Source: Actinoplanes auranticolor (lineage in GTDB: Bacteria; Actinomycetota; Actinomycetes; Mycobacteriales; Micromonosporaceae). Taken from it: a stretch of DNA of 64,000 nt. The position numbers and the translations under genes were made by a program. The stretch is from assembly GCF_018332655.1 (NCBI RefSeq), contig NZ_BOQL01000072.1, positions 1 to 64,000 on the forward strand. Reading direction: 5' to 3'. The notes under the pieces were generated by a model. That model made no database searches. It saw only the letters and a program-made list of their open reading frames with translations, and was not told the DNA's origin. This document shows positions 43,901-51,600 of this stretch, piece by piece (within the stretch, counting starts at the first letter, position 1; each line of letters begins with the position of its first letter).

Positions 43901-46900
43901 GACTGGTCCGCGGGCGCGGTGCGGCTGCTGGACACCGCCCAGCCCTGGCCGGCCGGTGCCCGTCCCCGGCGGGCGGCGGTCTCGTCGTTCGGCATCGGCG
44001 GCACCAACGCGCACGTGATCATCGAGGAGCCGCCGGCCGGTCCGGAGCCCGTGCGGAGCCCGGACTTCGACCAGGCCCCCTGGCTGCTCAGTGCGGCGGA
44101 CGAGGCCGGGCTGCGCGCGTACGCCGGGCGGCTCGCCGATGCCGTGCCCGCAGCGCCGCCGGCCGACGTCGCGTACTCGCTGGCCACCGGCCGGGCGGCG
44201 CTGGGAATCCGGGCGGCGGTGCGGGGCGGCGACCTCGGTGCCTTGCGGGACCTGGCGCTGGGCGTACCCCGGGCCGGCGTCCGGCAGGCGACCGCCCGGC
44301 GCGAACCGCAGGTGGCGTTCCTGTTCACCGGGCAGGGCGCGCAACGGTCCGGCATGGGCCGGGAACTGGCGGCCGCCTTCCCGCCGTTCGCGCGCGCCCA
44401 TGCGGCGGTGTGCGCCGCCTTCACGCCGTACCTCGACCGGCCGCTGCGCGAGGTGATCGACGACGCGGACGACCGCCAGCTGCACCGCACGGACTACGCC
44501 CAGGCGGCGCTGTTCGCCTTCGAGGTGGCGCTGCACGCCCTCTACGAGTCCTGCGGGGTACGGCCGGCCCACCTGGCCGGCCATTCCGTCGGTGAGCTGG
44601 TCGCGGCGCACGTGGCCGGGGTGCTCTCGCTGAGCGACGCCGTCCGGCTGGTGGCCGCGCGGGGACGGCTGATGGCGGCGCTGCCCCCGGGCGGCGCGAT
44701 GGCCGGCGTCCCGGCGTCCGCGGACGAGGTGGAGAAGCTCCTCGCCGACAGCACCGGGCCGATCGCCCTGGCCGCGGTCAACGGCCCGCGGTCCGTCGTC
44801 GTCTCCGGCACCGAGGAAGCGGTGCAGGAGCTCGTGACGCGGCTGGGACGGCCCGCTCAGCGGTTGACCGTCAGTCACGCCTTCCATTCACCGCTGCTCG
44901 ACCCGATGCTGGCCGGCTTCCGGGCCGTGGCCGAGTCGGTGACCTACCACCCGCCGGCGGTGCCGGTGGTGTCCGGCCTGACCGGACAGCCGGAGCCAGA
45001 TGCCATGGCGACCGCCGGCTACTGGGTGCGGCACGCCCGCGACACCGTCCGCTATGCCGACGCGGTGGACTGGCTGGACCGGGCCGGCACGACCGCCTTC
45101 GTCGAGGTCGGACCGGGCGCCGTGCTCAGTGTCCTGGCCGAGCGGTGCGTGGCAGCGGACTCGGACGCCGTCTTCACGCCGGGCGTCCGCTCCGGGACGG
45201 CCGCCCTTCTCGATGTGCTGGCCGACCTGCACGTACACGGTGTGGCCGTGGACTGGCGAGCCGTCTACGCGGACAGCGGCGCCCGCCGGTGCGCACTGCC
45301 CACGTACCCCTTCCAGCGGCAGCGCTACTGGATCGAGGCCACCACGGCCGGCCCGGGCAGCCCGCACCCGCTGCTCGGGGTCGCGCAACCCGCGGCCGAC
45401 GGGCCCCAGGTACGGCATTCGGGCGTCCTGTCCACCACCCGGCAGCCCTGGCTCGCCGGGCATGTGATCGGCGACGACGTGGTGGTGCCGGCCGCCGCCC
45501 TGATCGAGTGCGCGTTCCAGGCGGCCGGCGGGACCGGACGGCTGGCCGAGCTCACGATCAGCGCACCCCTGGTCCTGACCGGACCCGTCGACCTCCAAGT
45601 GGTCGTGGACGGGACCGGTGCCGGCGACCGTCCGCTGACCATCTGGTCGCGCCCGCAGGACTCGGCGCAACCGTGGACCAGCCACGCCACCGCCGTGCTC
45701 ACCGATCCGGCCGGTGCGGCGCCCGCGCCGATGGCCAGCTGGCCGCCACCGGGCTCGCAGCCCGTCGCCGTCGACTACGAAGGGCTCGAAGCCGCGGGAT
45801 TCCACTACGGCGGGGCGTTCCGGGCCGTCACCGCGGTGTGGCACCACGGTGACGAGATCTACGCGGATCTGGATCTGCCCGCGGGCGAGGCCGTCGGAGC
45901 CGGCCGCTACGGTCTGCATCCGGCGCTGCTCGACGCAGCACTGCACGCCGGCCTGCTGGCCCAGCCGCCGGACACGATGCGGGTGCCGCACGCCCTGCGC
46001 GGTGTCGAACTGCACTCCCCGGGAGCCGCCACAGCACGCGTGACGATCACCAGAGTGAGCCCCGACGAGGTACGGGTCAGCGTCACCGACCGGGCGGGCC
46101 GGCCCGTGCTGACGATCGACTCGCTGACGACCAGGGAACTCGCCGGCTGGAACGTGGCCCGGGGGCTGCACCGCCTGGACTGGGTCGCGGCGCCGGACGC
46201 GGGCCACGACGGCCCGTACGAGATCTTCCGTCCCGGGGCACCCGCCGACGCCGACGTCCCGGCACGCACCCGGATCCTGCTCGATGCCACGCTCGCCCGG
46301 CTGCGGGAATGGGTCGCCGCCGACCGGCCGGAGCGCCTGGTGGTGGTGACCGAGCGGGCCACCGGGGCCGGGCCGGATCCGGCTGCCGCCGCGGTGTGGG
46401 GACTCCTCGGCAGTGCCCGGTCCGAGCATCCCGGCCGGTTCGCCGCGGTCGACCTGTGCGGCGCGGACGCCTCGGAGACCGCGCTCAGCCGGGCGGCGGC
46501 CCTCGCCGAGCCCCGGCTCGCGGTACGCGCCGGCACGGTCCTCGCGCCCCGGCTGGTGCCGTCGGGACCCGCCGACGAGGCCCCGCCGGTGCTCGACCCC
46601 GGCCGTACTGTGCTGATCACCGGCGGCACCGGCGCCCTCGGCGAGATCCTGGCCCGCCACCTCGTCGCCGAGTACGGGGTCCGGCACCTCCTGCTGGCCG
46701 GGCGGCGCGGCACCGTACCGGCCTGGGCCGCGGATGTGCCCGCGCGGGTCACGGTCACGGCCTGCGACGTCAGCGACCGGTCCGCCGTGGCGGATCTGGT
46801 GGCCTCCTGCCGGCCGAGCCTGACCGCCGTGTTCCACCTGGCCGGTGTCCTCGACGACGGGGTGCTGACCGCGATGACACCCGAGCGGATGTCCCGCGTC

Positions 46901-48529
46901 ATCGCCGCCAAGGCCGACGCCGCCTGGTATCTGCACGAGGCCACCGAGGGTCTCGATCTCGCCGCATTCGTGCTGTACTCCTCAGCCTCCGGTGTTCTGG
47001 GCCGGCCCGGCCAGGCCAACTACGCGGCGGCGAACTCGTTCCTCGACGCGCTGGCCGGCCTGCGGGCCGCGCGTGGTCTACCCGCACAATCGCTGGCCTG
47101 GGGTCTGTGGGACACCGCCGACGGCGGGATGCCGCAGCGGGTGGCGTCCCGGCAGCATCTCACCGGGGGCGGGATCCGGGCGATCACGCCGACCGAGGGT
47201 ACGGCGCTGCTGGACCGCGCGTTGCGTACCGCCGAGCCGGTGCTGGTGCCGATCGTCGTCGACACCCGGGCCCTGGCCGGCGACGGCGTCCCACCGGTCC
47301 TCGCCGGCCTCGCGCCCGCGTCCGCGCCTCGCGCCCGCGCCGGCGGTGCCGAGCCCGGCGGGTGGCGTGCGCACCTCGCCGCGTTGCCGGCCGCGGAGCG
47401 CCGGCCGGCGCTGCAGAACCTCGTCCAGGCCGAGGTCGCGGCGGTGCTGGGCTTCCCGGACGGTACGGCCCTGGCCGTGGACCGGCCCTTCACCGACCTG
47501 GGGTTCGACTCGCTGGCAGCGGTCCAGCTCCGCAACCGCCTCGGGGCGAGCAGCGGGGTCCGGCTGGAAGCGACGGTGGCCCTGGATCATCCGACGCTCG
47601 CCGAGCTGACGGCGCACGTGTACGCCGCCCTCGCCGGAGAACTGCCCGGCTCGCCTGCGCCGGCCGCGGTGCGCGACGTGCGTGCGGACCGGACGGAACG
47701 ATTCACCGCGATCTACCACCGGGTCGCCCGGGAGAAGGGCGCCCGCGAGGCGATGGCGTTGCGCTATCTCGCCTCGTACGGGCTGCCGGCCTTCGGCACC
47801 GACGAGCGGGACCGGCACGCGGTCCCGCCACAGACCCTCGCCCGGGGTGACGCCGCCCGCCCGGTGCTGGCGTTCATCCCCGACTTCCTCACCCTGCTCG
47901 ACCCGGCCCCGGTCGACCTGGGCCGGGAGCTGGCGGGCGAGTACGACCTGCGGCTGCTCACCAACCCCGGCTTCGGCGAGCGCCGCGAGGTCCCGGACAC
48001 CGTCGCCACGCTCGTCGACCTGCACGCCGACACCGTTCGCGACCTGGCCGGGGACCGGTCCCTGGTGATGGTGGGCTACTGCACCAGCGGCTGGATCGCG
48101 CACGCGGTGAGCGAACGGCTCACCGCGACCGGCAATCCGCCCGCGGGACTGATCCTCATCGACTCGCACCACAGCGACGCGGGATGGGACGACAAGCGGG
48201 CCCTGGCGCTGGCGACAGTGGACAGTCACCGTCCGGCGGAGATGTTCGACGGCCTGGTGTCCGATGCCATGTTGCTCGCCGGTGGCGCCTACGTGCGGCT
48301 GCTGGACGCCTGGCAGCCCGGGCCGGCGGCCGTACCGACACTGCTGCTGCGGGCGGCACCGACCCGGGAGATGCTCGCCGCCGACCCCGGCGGCGACTGG
48401 CGCCCCCGCTGGCCGCTGCCGCACGAAGCGGTGGACATCCCGGGCGATCACTTCACCACGCTCAGCCAGGATGCCCGGTCCACCGCCTCCGCCATGCGCG
48501 AGTGGCTGCACGCCCTGGCGGCGAAGTGA
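40952..48529 (+). CDS. Single-module type I polyketide synthase with CoA-ligase loading domain (CoL-ACP-KS-AT-DH-KR-ACP-TE)
   Basis: This 2525-aa enzyme should build a short polyketide on an activated carboxylic-acid starter. Domains: CoA-ligase about 20-500 (YTSGTGGVPKG, YRTGDLG, SGKPRH Lys); ACP1 about 515-590 (LGVTSM); KS about 605-1030 (Cys775 in DTACSSS, EGHGTA, KSNLGH); AT about 1125-1420 (Ser1212 in GHSVGE, HAFH pointing to malonyl-CoA); DH about 1470-1740 (HVIGDDVVVP, HPALLDAALH); KR catalytic part about 1885-2060 (TGGTGALG, LDD for B-type stereochemistry, NYAAAN); ACP2 near 2183 (LGFDSL); TE about 2260-2520 with GYCTSG (Cys2377) and GDHF. Its stop overlaps the chorismatase GTG, so starter supply and assembly are coupled. 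Product predicted: an aryl- or cyclohexadienyl-acrylate. Confidence 0.93.
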   Translation: MSDHERHAPDRPEPMRSVPQLLQANARRLGDRTAFADDVRRVTWSELERRTARLAGALGVERGDRVAFCLGNGVDLVEVLLAAVRAGAVGVPLSPYATGAELAALIADCEPAVLVTDEAHLAQVTAAAGVRVVVHHDGLQDGATAPPPDDLGLDEPAFMLYTSGTGGVPKGAISTQRAALWSAVTCYGPLLGLTSDDHLLWPLPMAHSFAHSLCVLGVTAAGASARIVSEPDPATVLRLIADEAPTVLAGVPATYRRLLDAGRPVTASLRIALVAGAASDPALRTSVEALLGAPLLDCYGSTETCGMIAVEPAGAPRRRGTSGPPAPGVEVRLVDPATATAAEPGARGEIWVRGPNLMLGYHRKPAATARALQQGWYRTGDLGELDEAGHLSVVGRVSDRIIRGGTNVDPAEIERVLEGLAGVREAAVVARAHPLLGEVPVAFVVRTDETVDEAGLLRACAQVLSAHKVPEEVIFAPVIPRTRSGKPRHALLRESLAVAPTADTTRFSGLPAGARRSALTELVRAELSAVCGPVESLTTAFADLGVTSMAAMTVWHRLSLRTGLRLPATVMWDHPSPAALVAYLESRLPGGARTAVTERPGAGTDPVAIVAVGCRYPGGVSSPEDLWRVVAEGVDATSEFPSDRGWDVEALYDTDPDRIGTSYTRRGGFLHEAADFDPAFFGISPREALATDPQQRLLLEVAWEVFERAGIPAPELRDSDTGVFVGLMHSDYASRLSTHELESHLGVGSAGSLASGRIAYVLGLRGPALTIDTACSSSLVAMDLAARSLRAGECSLAIAGGVTVMSTPGPFLAFSRQRGLSPDGRCRSFSAGADGTAWAEGAGLVLLERLDDARRNGHPVLAVLRGSAVNSDGASNGLTAPNGEAQRDLIRLALADAGLRGADIDVVEGHGTATRLGDPIEATAVLATYGQDRDRPVWLGSVKSNLGHTQAAAGIAGVIKVIEAMRHQELPRSLYAGDPSPHVDWSAGAVRLLDTAQPWPAGARPRRAAVSSFGIGGTNAHVIIEEPPAGPEPVRSPDFDQAPWLLSAADEAGLRAYAGRLADAVPAAPPADVAYSLATGRAALGIRAAVRGGDLGALRDLALGVPRAGVRQATARREPQVAFLFTGQGAQRSGMGRELAAAFPPFARAHAAVCAAFTPYLDRPLREVIDDADDRQLHRTDYAQAALFAFEVALHALYESCGVRPAHLAGHSVGELVAAHVAGVLSLSDAVRLVAARGRLMAALPPGGAMAGVPASADEVEKLLADSTGPIALAAVNGPRSVVVSGTEEAVQELVTRLGRPAQRLTVSHAFHSPLLDPMLAGFRAVAESVTYHPPAVPVVSGLTGQPEPDAMATAGYWVRHARDTVRYADAVDWLDRAGTTAFVEVGPGAVLSVLAERCVAADSDAVFTPGVRSGTAALLDVLADLHVHGVAVDWRAVYADSGARRCALPTYPFQRQRYWIEATTAGPGSPHPLLGVAQPAADGPQVRHSGVLSTTRQPWLAGHVIGDDVVVPAAALIECAFQAAGGTGRLAELTISAPLVLTGPVDLQVVVDGTGAGDRPLTIWSRPQDSAQPWTSHATAVLTDPAGAAPAPMASWPPPGSQPVAVDYEGLEAAGFHYGGAFRAVTAVWHHGDEIYADLDLPAGEAVGAGRYGLHPALLDAALHAGLLAQPPDTMRVPHALRGVELHSPGAATARVTITRVSPDEVRVSVTDRAGRPVLTIDSLTTRELAGWNVARGLHRLDWVAAPDAGHDGPYEIFRPGAPADADVPARTRILLDATLARLREWVAADRPERLVVVTERATGAGPDPAAAAVWGLLGSARSEHPGRFAAVDLCGADASETALSRAAALAEPRLAVRAGTVLAPRLVPSGPADEAPPVLDPGRTVLITGGTGALGEILARHLVAEYGVRHLLLAGRRGTVPAWAADVPARVTVTACDVSDRSAVADLVASCRPSLTAVFHLAGVLDDGVLTAMTPERMSRVIAAKADAAWYLHEATEGLDLAAFVLYSSASGVLGRPGQANYAAANSFLDALAGLRAARGLPAQSLAWGLWDTADGGMPQRVASRQHLTGGGIRAITPTEGTALLDRALRTAEPVLVPIVVDTRALAGDGVPPVLAGLAPASAPRARAGGAEPGGWRAHLAALPAAERRPALQNLVQAEVAAVLGFPDGTALAVDRPFTDLGFDSLAAVQLRNRLGASSGVRLEATVALDHPTLAELTAHVYAALAGELPGSPAPAAVRDVRADRTERFTAIYHRVAREKGAREAMALRYLASYGLPAFGTDERDRHAVPPQTLARGDAARPVLAFIPDFLTLLDPAPVDLGRELAGEYDLRLLTNPGFGERREVPDTVATLVDLHADTVRDLAGDRSLVMVGYCTSGWIAHAVSERLTATGNPPAGLILIDSHHSDAGWDDKRALALATVDSHRPAEMFDGLVSDAMLLAGGAYVRLLDAWQPGPAAVPTLLLRAAPTREMLAADPGGDWRPRWPLPHEAVDIPGDHFTTLSQDARSTASAMREWLHALAAK

Positions 48530-49458
48530 CAGCGACGCTCACGACACCGGACGAACTGACGTGTGTCTTCGGTGACCCCTCGGCGGTGGCACATCCGCTG
48601 GGAGCCGTGGGATACGCCGCCGCCGGGGCGCCCGTGGTCGGCGCCGGGACGCCGTCGCTGGACGTCGCCCTGGGCTCGCCGGTCACCGAGGTGTGGACCA
48701 CGGGCCGGCCGGTGACCACCGGTGGCACCGCCGACCTGACCTACGGCCATGACGGCGACTATGCGTTCCTCGCCGGCCGGGTCCCACCGTCGCCCCGGTA
48801 CGCGCCCGGGGTCCGCCGGGCGTACCTGCGGGCCTTCGGGACGCTCGCCGACCTCGGCTACCCGCACGTGTTCCGGATCTGGAACTTCATCGGTGACATC
48901 AACGGCAGCAACGCCGAGGGGCTTGAGATCTACCGCGACTTCTGCCGTGGGCGGGCCGAGGCGTTCGAGACCGTACCGCCGCCCACCGGCATGGTGCCCG
49001 CCGCGACCGGGGTGGGCGCGCACTCGCCCGGCATCGGCTTCTACCTGCTGGCCCGGCGCGAACCCGGGCACACCGCCGTCGAGAATCCCCGGCAGCTGCC
49101 GGCCTACCGCTACCCGGACCGGTACGGGCCCCGACCACCGAGTTTCGCCCGCGCCAGCCGCCTGCCCGGTGGCCCGCTCCTCATCTCCGGGACGGCCAGC
49201 ATCCTGGGCCACCGGACCCGGCACGCGCGGGACCCGACCGCGCAGCTGCGGACCACCCTGGCCAATCTGGCGGTGCTGGCCCCGGACCTGAGCGCGTTGC
49301 GGGCGGTCAAGGTGTACGTCCGGCACGCCGCCGATCTCGACGAGGTCCGCAGCCGGTGCGCGGCGGTCTTCCGGGAACCGATCGCCTGTTTCGTCACCGA
49401 CCTGTGCCGCTCCGACCTGCTCGTGGAGATCGAGGGCATCGCGCCCGGCCGCGCCTGA
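48526..49458 (+). CDS. Chorismatase (FkbO/Hyg5/XanB2-like), probable starter-unit supplier for the PKS
   Basis: This 310-aa protein starts at GTG 48526, overlapping the PKS stop (GTGA). The family's motifs are clear: FRIWNFIGDINGSNAEGLE, YRDFCRGRAEAF, MVPAATGVGAHSPGIGFYL, ENPRQLPAYRYP, YGPRPPSFARA, SGTASILGH and the C-terminal DLCRSDLLVEIEG. Chorismatases split chorismate to pyruvate plus 3-hydroxybenzoate (Hyg5), 3-/4-hydroxybenzoate (XanB2) or a dihydroxycyclohexadiene acid (FkbO). A few active-site residues decide the type. A Cys sits in the C-terminal motif, but its equivalence to the Hyg5 product-determining Cys cannot be aligned here. The product is inferred to prime the CoA-ligase domain of the PKS. 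Confidence 0.9.
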   Translation: MTATLTTPDELTCVFGDPSAVAHPLGAVGYAAAGAPVVGAGTPSLDVALGSPVTEVWTTGRPVTTGGTADLTYGHDGDYAFLAGRVPPSPRYAPGVRRAYLRAFGTLADLGYPHVFRIWNFIGDINGSNAEGLEIYRDFCRGRAEAFETVPPPTGMVPAATGVGAHSPGIGFYLLARREPGHTAVENPRQLPAYRYPDRYGPRPPSFARASRLPGGPLLISGTASILGHRTRHARDPTAQLRTTLANLAVLAPDLSALRAVKVYVRHAADLDEVRSRCAAVFREPIACFVTDLCRSDLLVEIEGIAPGRA

Positions 49459-49459
49459 G

Positions 49460-50902
49460 TTATGAACGGCCGTACGCCTCCAGCAGCCGCAGCCAGACCT
49501 CGCTCACGGTGGGGAACGCGGGAACGGCGTGCCACAGCCGGTCCAGCGGAACCTCACCGACGACGGCGATCGTCGCGGCGTGCAGCAGTTCCGCGACGTC
49601 CGGGCCGGCCAGCGTGCAGCCGACGAGCACCCGCCGGTCCTCGTCGACGACCATCCGGGCGTGGCCGGTGTAACCGTCGGCGTGCAGGGCCGATCCGGTG
49701 ACGGCGGCCAGGTCCTGGTCGACGACGCGGATCCGCAGCCCGGCGGCCTCGGCGGCCGCCGCGGTCAGCCCGACCGAGGCGACCTCGGGGTCGGTGAAGA
49801 CCACCTGCGGTACGGCCCGCTCGTCGGCCGTGGCAACGTGCCGCCCCCACCGGCCGTCGTCGACCGCCGCACCCTTCGCGCGCGCCACGATGACGTCGCC
49901 CGCGGCCCGCGCCTGGTACTTGCCCTGGTGGGTGAGCAGCGCGCGCCGGTTGACGTCGCCGGCGGCGTACAGCCATCCGTCGCCGACCGGCGTACCGCCC
50001 TCGCCGACGACGCGCAACGTGTCGTCGACCGTGAGCCAGGCGCCGGGTTTCAGGCCGATCGTGTCGAGGCCGATGTCCTGGGTGTTCGGCGTACGGCCGA
50101 CGGCGACCAGGAGCTCGTCGGCCTCGACCGTCCCGCCGTCGGTGAGCGTCAGGTGCACGGTGCCGTCGCCGGCGCGGGTCACCGATGCCGCCTCGACGCC
50201 GGGGCGTACCGACACCCCGGCCGCCCGCAACGACTCCGTGACGAGTGCACCGGCGAACGGCTCCGCCTGCGGCAGCACACCGTCACGGGCCAGCACCGTC
50301 ACCGCCGATCCCAGGCCCGCGTAAGCGGTCGCCATCTCCGCCGCCACCACGCCGCCACCGATGATCGCGAGCCGGCCCGGAACCTCGCTCGCCGCGGCAG
50401 CCTCCCGGCCGGTCCACGGGACCGCCTCGCGCAGCCCGGCGATGTCCGGGACCAGGGCGCTGCTCCCGGTCGCGACGACGACCGCATGCCGTGCCGTGAG
50501 GGAGATCGTGGCGCCGTCCGCGCGGGTCACCTCGACGAGCCGGTCGGCGCCGACGCGGCCCTGCCCCCGGTACAACGTGATCCCCGCCGAGGCGAGCCAC
50601 GAGACCTGACCGTCGTCCGTCCAGTCGGAGGCGAAGGAGTCCCGCCGCCGCAGCACGGCTGCCACGTCCAGCTCGCCGGTCACCGCCTCCCGGGCGCCGG
50701 GCACCTGACGAGCCGCCCGCAGCGCGGTCGCGCTGCGCAGCAACGCCTTCGTCGGCATGCAGGCCCAGTAGGAGCACTCCCCACCGACCAGCTCCCGCTC
50801 GACGACAGCGGCGGTCAGGCCGCCCCGCACGACCCGGTCGGCGACGTTCTCCCCGACCGGCCCGGCGCCGATGACGACGACGTCGTACGTCGCGTTCGCC
50901 AT
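49460..50902 (-). CDS. FAD-dependent pyridine nucleotide-disulfide oxidoreductase
   Basis: This 480-aa protein belongs to the lipoamide dehydrogenase/mercuric reductase family. N-terminal VVIGAGPVGENVAD binds FAD. The redox pair is CSYWACMP (spacing C-x4-C) followed by TKALL. A second Rossmann motif (IIGGGVVAAEMA) binds NAD(P)H. VGRTPNTQ and a C-terminal dimerisation domain ending with His-containing LWHAVPAFPT complete it. The Trp/Ala between the active Cys residues is unusual relative to GGTC-N-GC versions. It forms an operon with the DUF308 gene (1-bp gap). It sits beside the PKS cluster but converges on it, so it is probably unrelated. Confidence 0.9.
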   Translation of the reverse strand: MANATYDVVVIGAGPVGENVADRVVRGGLTAAVVERELVGGECSYWACMPTKALLRSATALRAARQVPGAREAVTGELDVAAVLRRRDSFASDWTDDGQVSWLASAGITLYRGQGRVGADRLVEVTRADGATISLTARHAVVVATGSSALVPDIAGLREAVPWTGREAAAASEVPGRLAIIGGGVVAAEMATAYAGLGSAVTVLARDGVLPQAEPFAGALVTESLRAAGVSVRPGVEAASVTRAGDGTVHLTLTDGGTVEADELLVAVGRTPNTQDIGLDTIGLKPGAWLTVDDTLRVVGEGGTPVGDGWLYAAGDVNRRALLTHQGKYQARAAGDVIVARAKGAAVDDGRWGRHVATADERAVPQVVFTDPEVASVGLTAAAAEAAGLRIRVVDQDLAAVTGSALHADGYTGHARMVVDEDRRVLVGCTLAGPDVAELLHAATIAVVGEVPLDRLWHAVPAFPTVSEVWLRLLEAYGRS

Positions 50903-50903
50903 G

Positions 50904-51461
50904 TCAGTTGCCCTTCGCCGCGCGGCCGAGACGGATGGCCGAGATGAGGAAGAAGATCGCCCCGGGGATGGCGTAGCCGATCGCGTTGGTCAGCGTGGGG
51001 TTGTCCGCGGAGGCTCCCGTGATGAACGCCCCACCGGCGAGCACGGAGATGCCACCGCTGATGATCATCGGCCACTGACCGCCCATCCCGCGCCGGGTGA
51101 TGCCCACGACCAGCTGGATCAGCCCGGCCACGATCGCCCTGGCACCCCACACGCGCAGCACCGCCGGGATGCCGGACGCGCCGGCCACGACCAGCCCGGC
51201 CGCGGCGATCAGGCTGACCGCGATGTTGGCGTACAGCAGGGCGGGGGATCCGGTGGCTCGCGTGGCCCGGGCGTCGACGACGGCGGCGGCCACGTCGACC
51301 AGCGGGTAGAGCACCAGCAGCGTGGCGGCGAGCGGACCGAGGTGATCGGCGGTCGTGAACATCACGAGGGCCCAGACGACGGCGAACGCGAAGCGGGCGA
51401 AGTACAGCCGACGCAGGGCGGCTGCCGTCGTCGAGATGCCGGGGGCGGCAAGAGTGGTCAT
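50904..51461 (-). CDS. DUF308-type integral membrane protein
   Basis: This protein of about 185 aa has six hydrophobic segments. The pattern resembles the HdeD/DUF308 family of unknown function. ATG 51461 is preferred, although a GTG directly before it (51464) is possible. A TACTAT (-10-like, 51471-51476 on the minus strand) lies nine bases upstream with no Shine-Dalgarno sequence. It is the promoter-proximal gene of the DUF308-flavin oxidoreductase operon and is controlled by the three palindromes in the divergent gap to the TetR gene. Confidence 0.78.
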   Translation of the reverse strand: MTTLAAPGISTTAAALRRLYFARFAFAVVWALVMFTTADHLGPLAATLLVLYPLVDVAAAVVDARATRATGSPALLYANIAVSLIAAAGLVVAGASGIPAVLRVWGARAIVAGLIQLVVGITRRGMGGQWPMIISGGISVLAGGAFITGASADNPTLTNAIGYAIPGAIFFLISAIRLGRAAKGN

Positions 51462-51476
51462 CACGATCTCATAGTA

Positions 51477-51586
51477 GAACGAACGTTCTGTCTCGACCGA
51501 GAGTGGGTGGTGTCGCGCCTCCTTGTCAAGACAGAACGTTCTATCTCACTCGGTGCCATCGCGGCCGCGAGACCGAACGTTCTGTC
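51477..51586. promoter_or_regulatory. Three near-identical 16-bp TetR operators in the divergent promoter
   Basis: GAACGAACGTTCTGTC (51477-51492), GACAGAACGTTCTATC (51530-51545) and GACCGAACGTTCTGTC (51571-51586) share the palindrome core GAACGTTC. Their consensus GACAGAACGTTCTGTC is fully palindromic. Spacing is 53 and 41 bp, near whole helical turns. Site 3 abuts TAGAAT (51589-51594), a -10 box six bases before the TetR ATG (leaderless start); site 1 abuts TACTAT of the opposite operon. The TetR product is the expected autorepressor. Confidence 0.85.
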
Positions 51587-51600
51587 GCTAGAATCGCGGC

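Noticed and set aside
49460..50902. Flavin oxidoreductase as a tailoring enzyme of the PKS cluster
   Set aside because: It converges on the PKS-chorismatase operon, shares its own operon with the DUF308 gene, and is controlled by TetR sites unrelated to the PKS.
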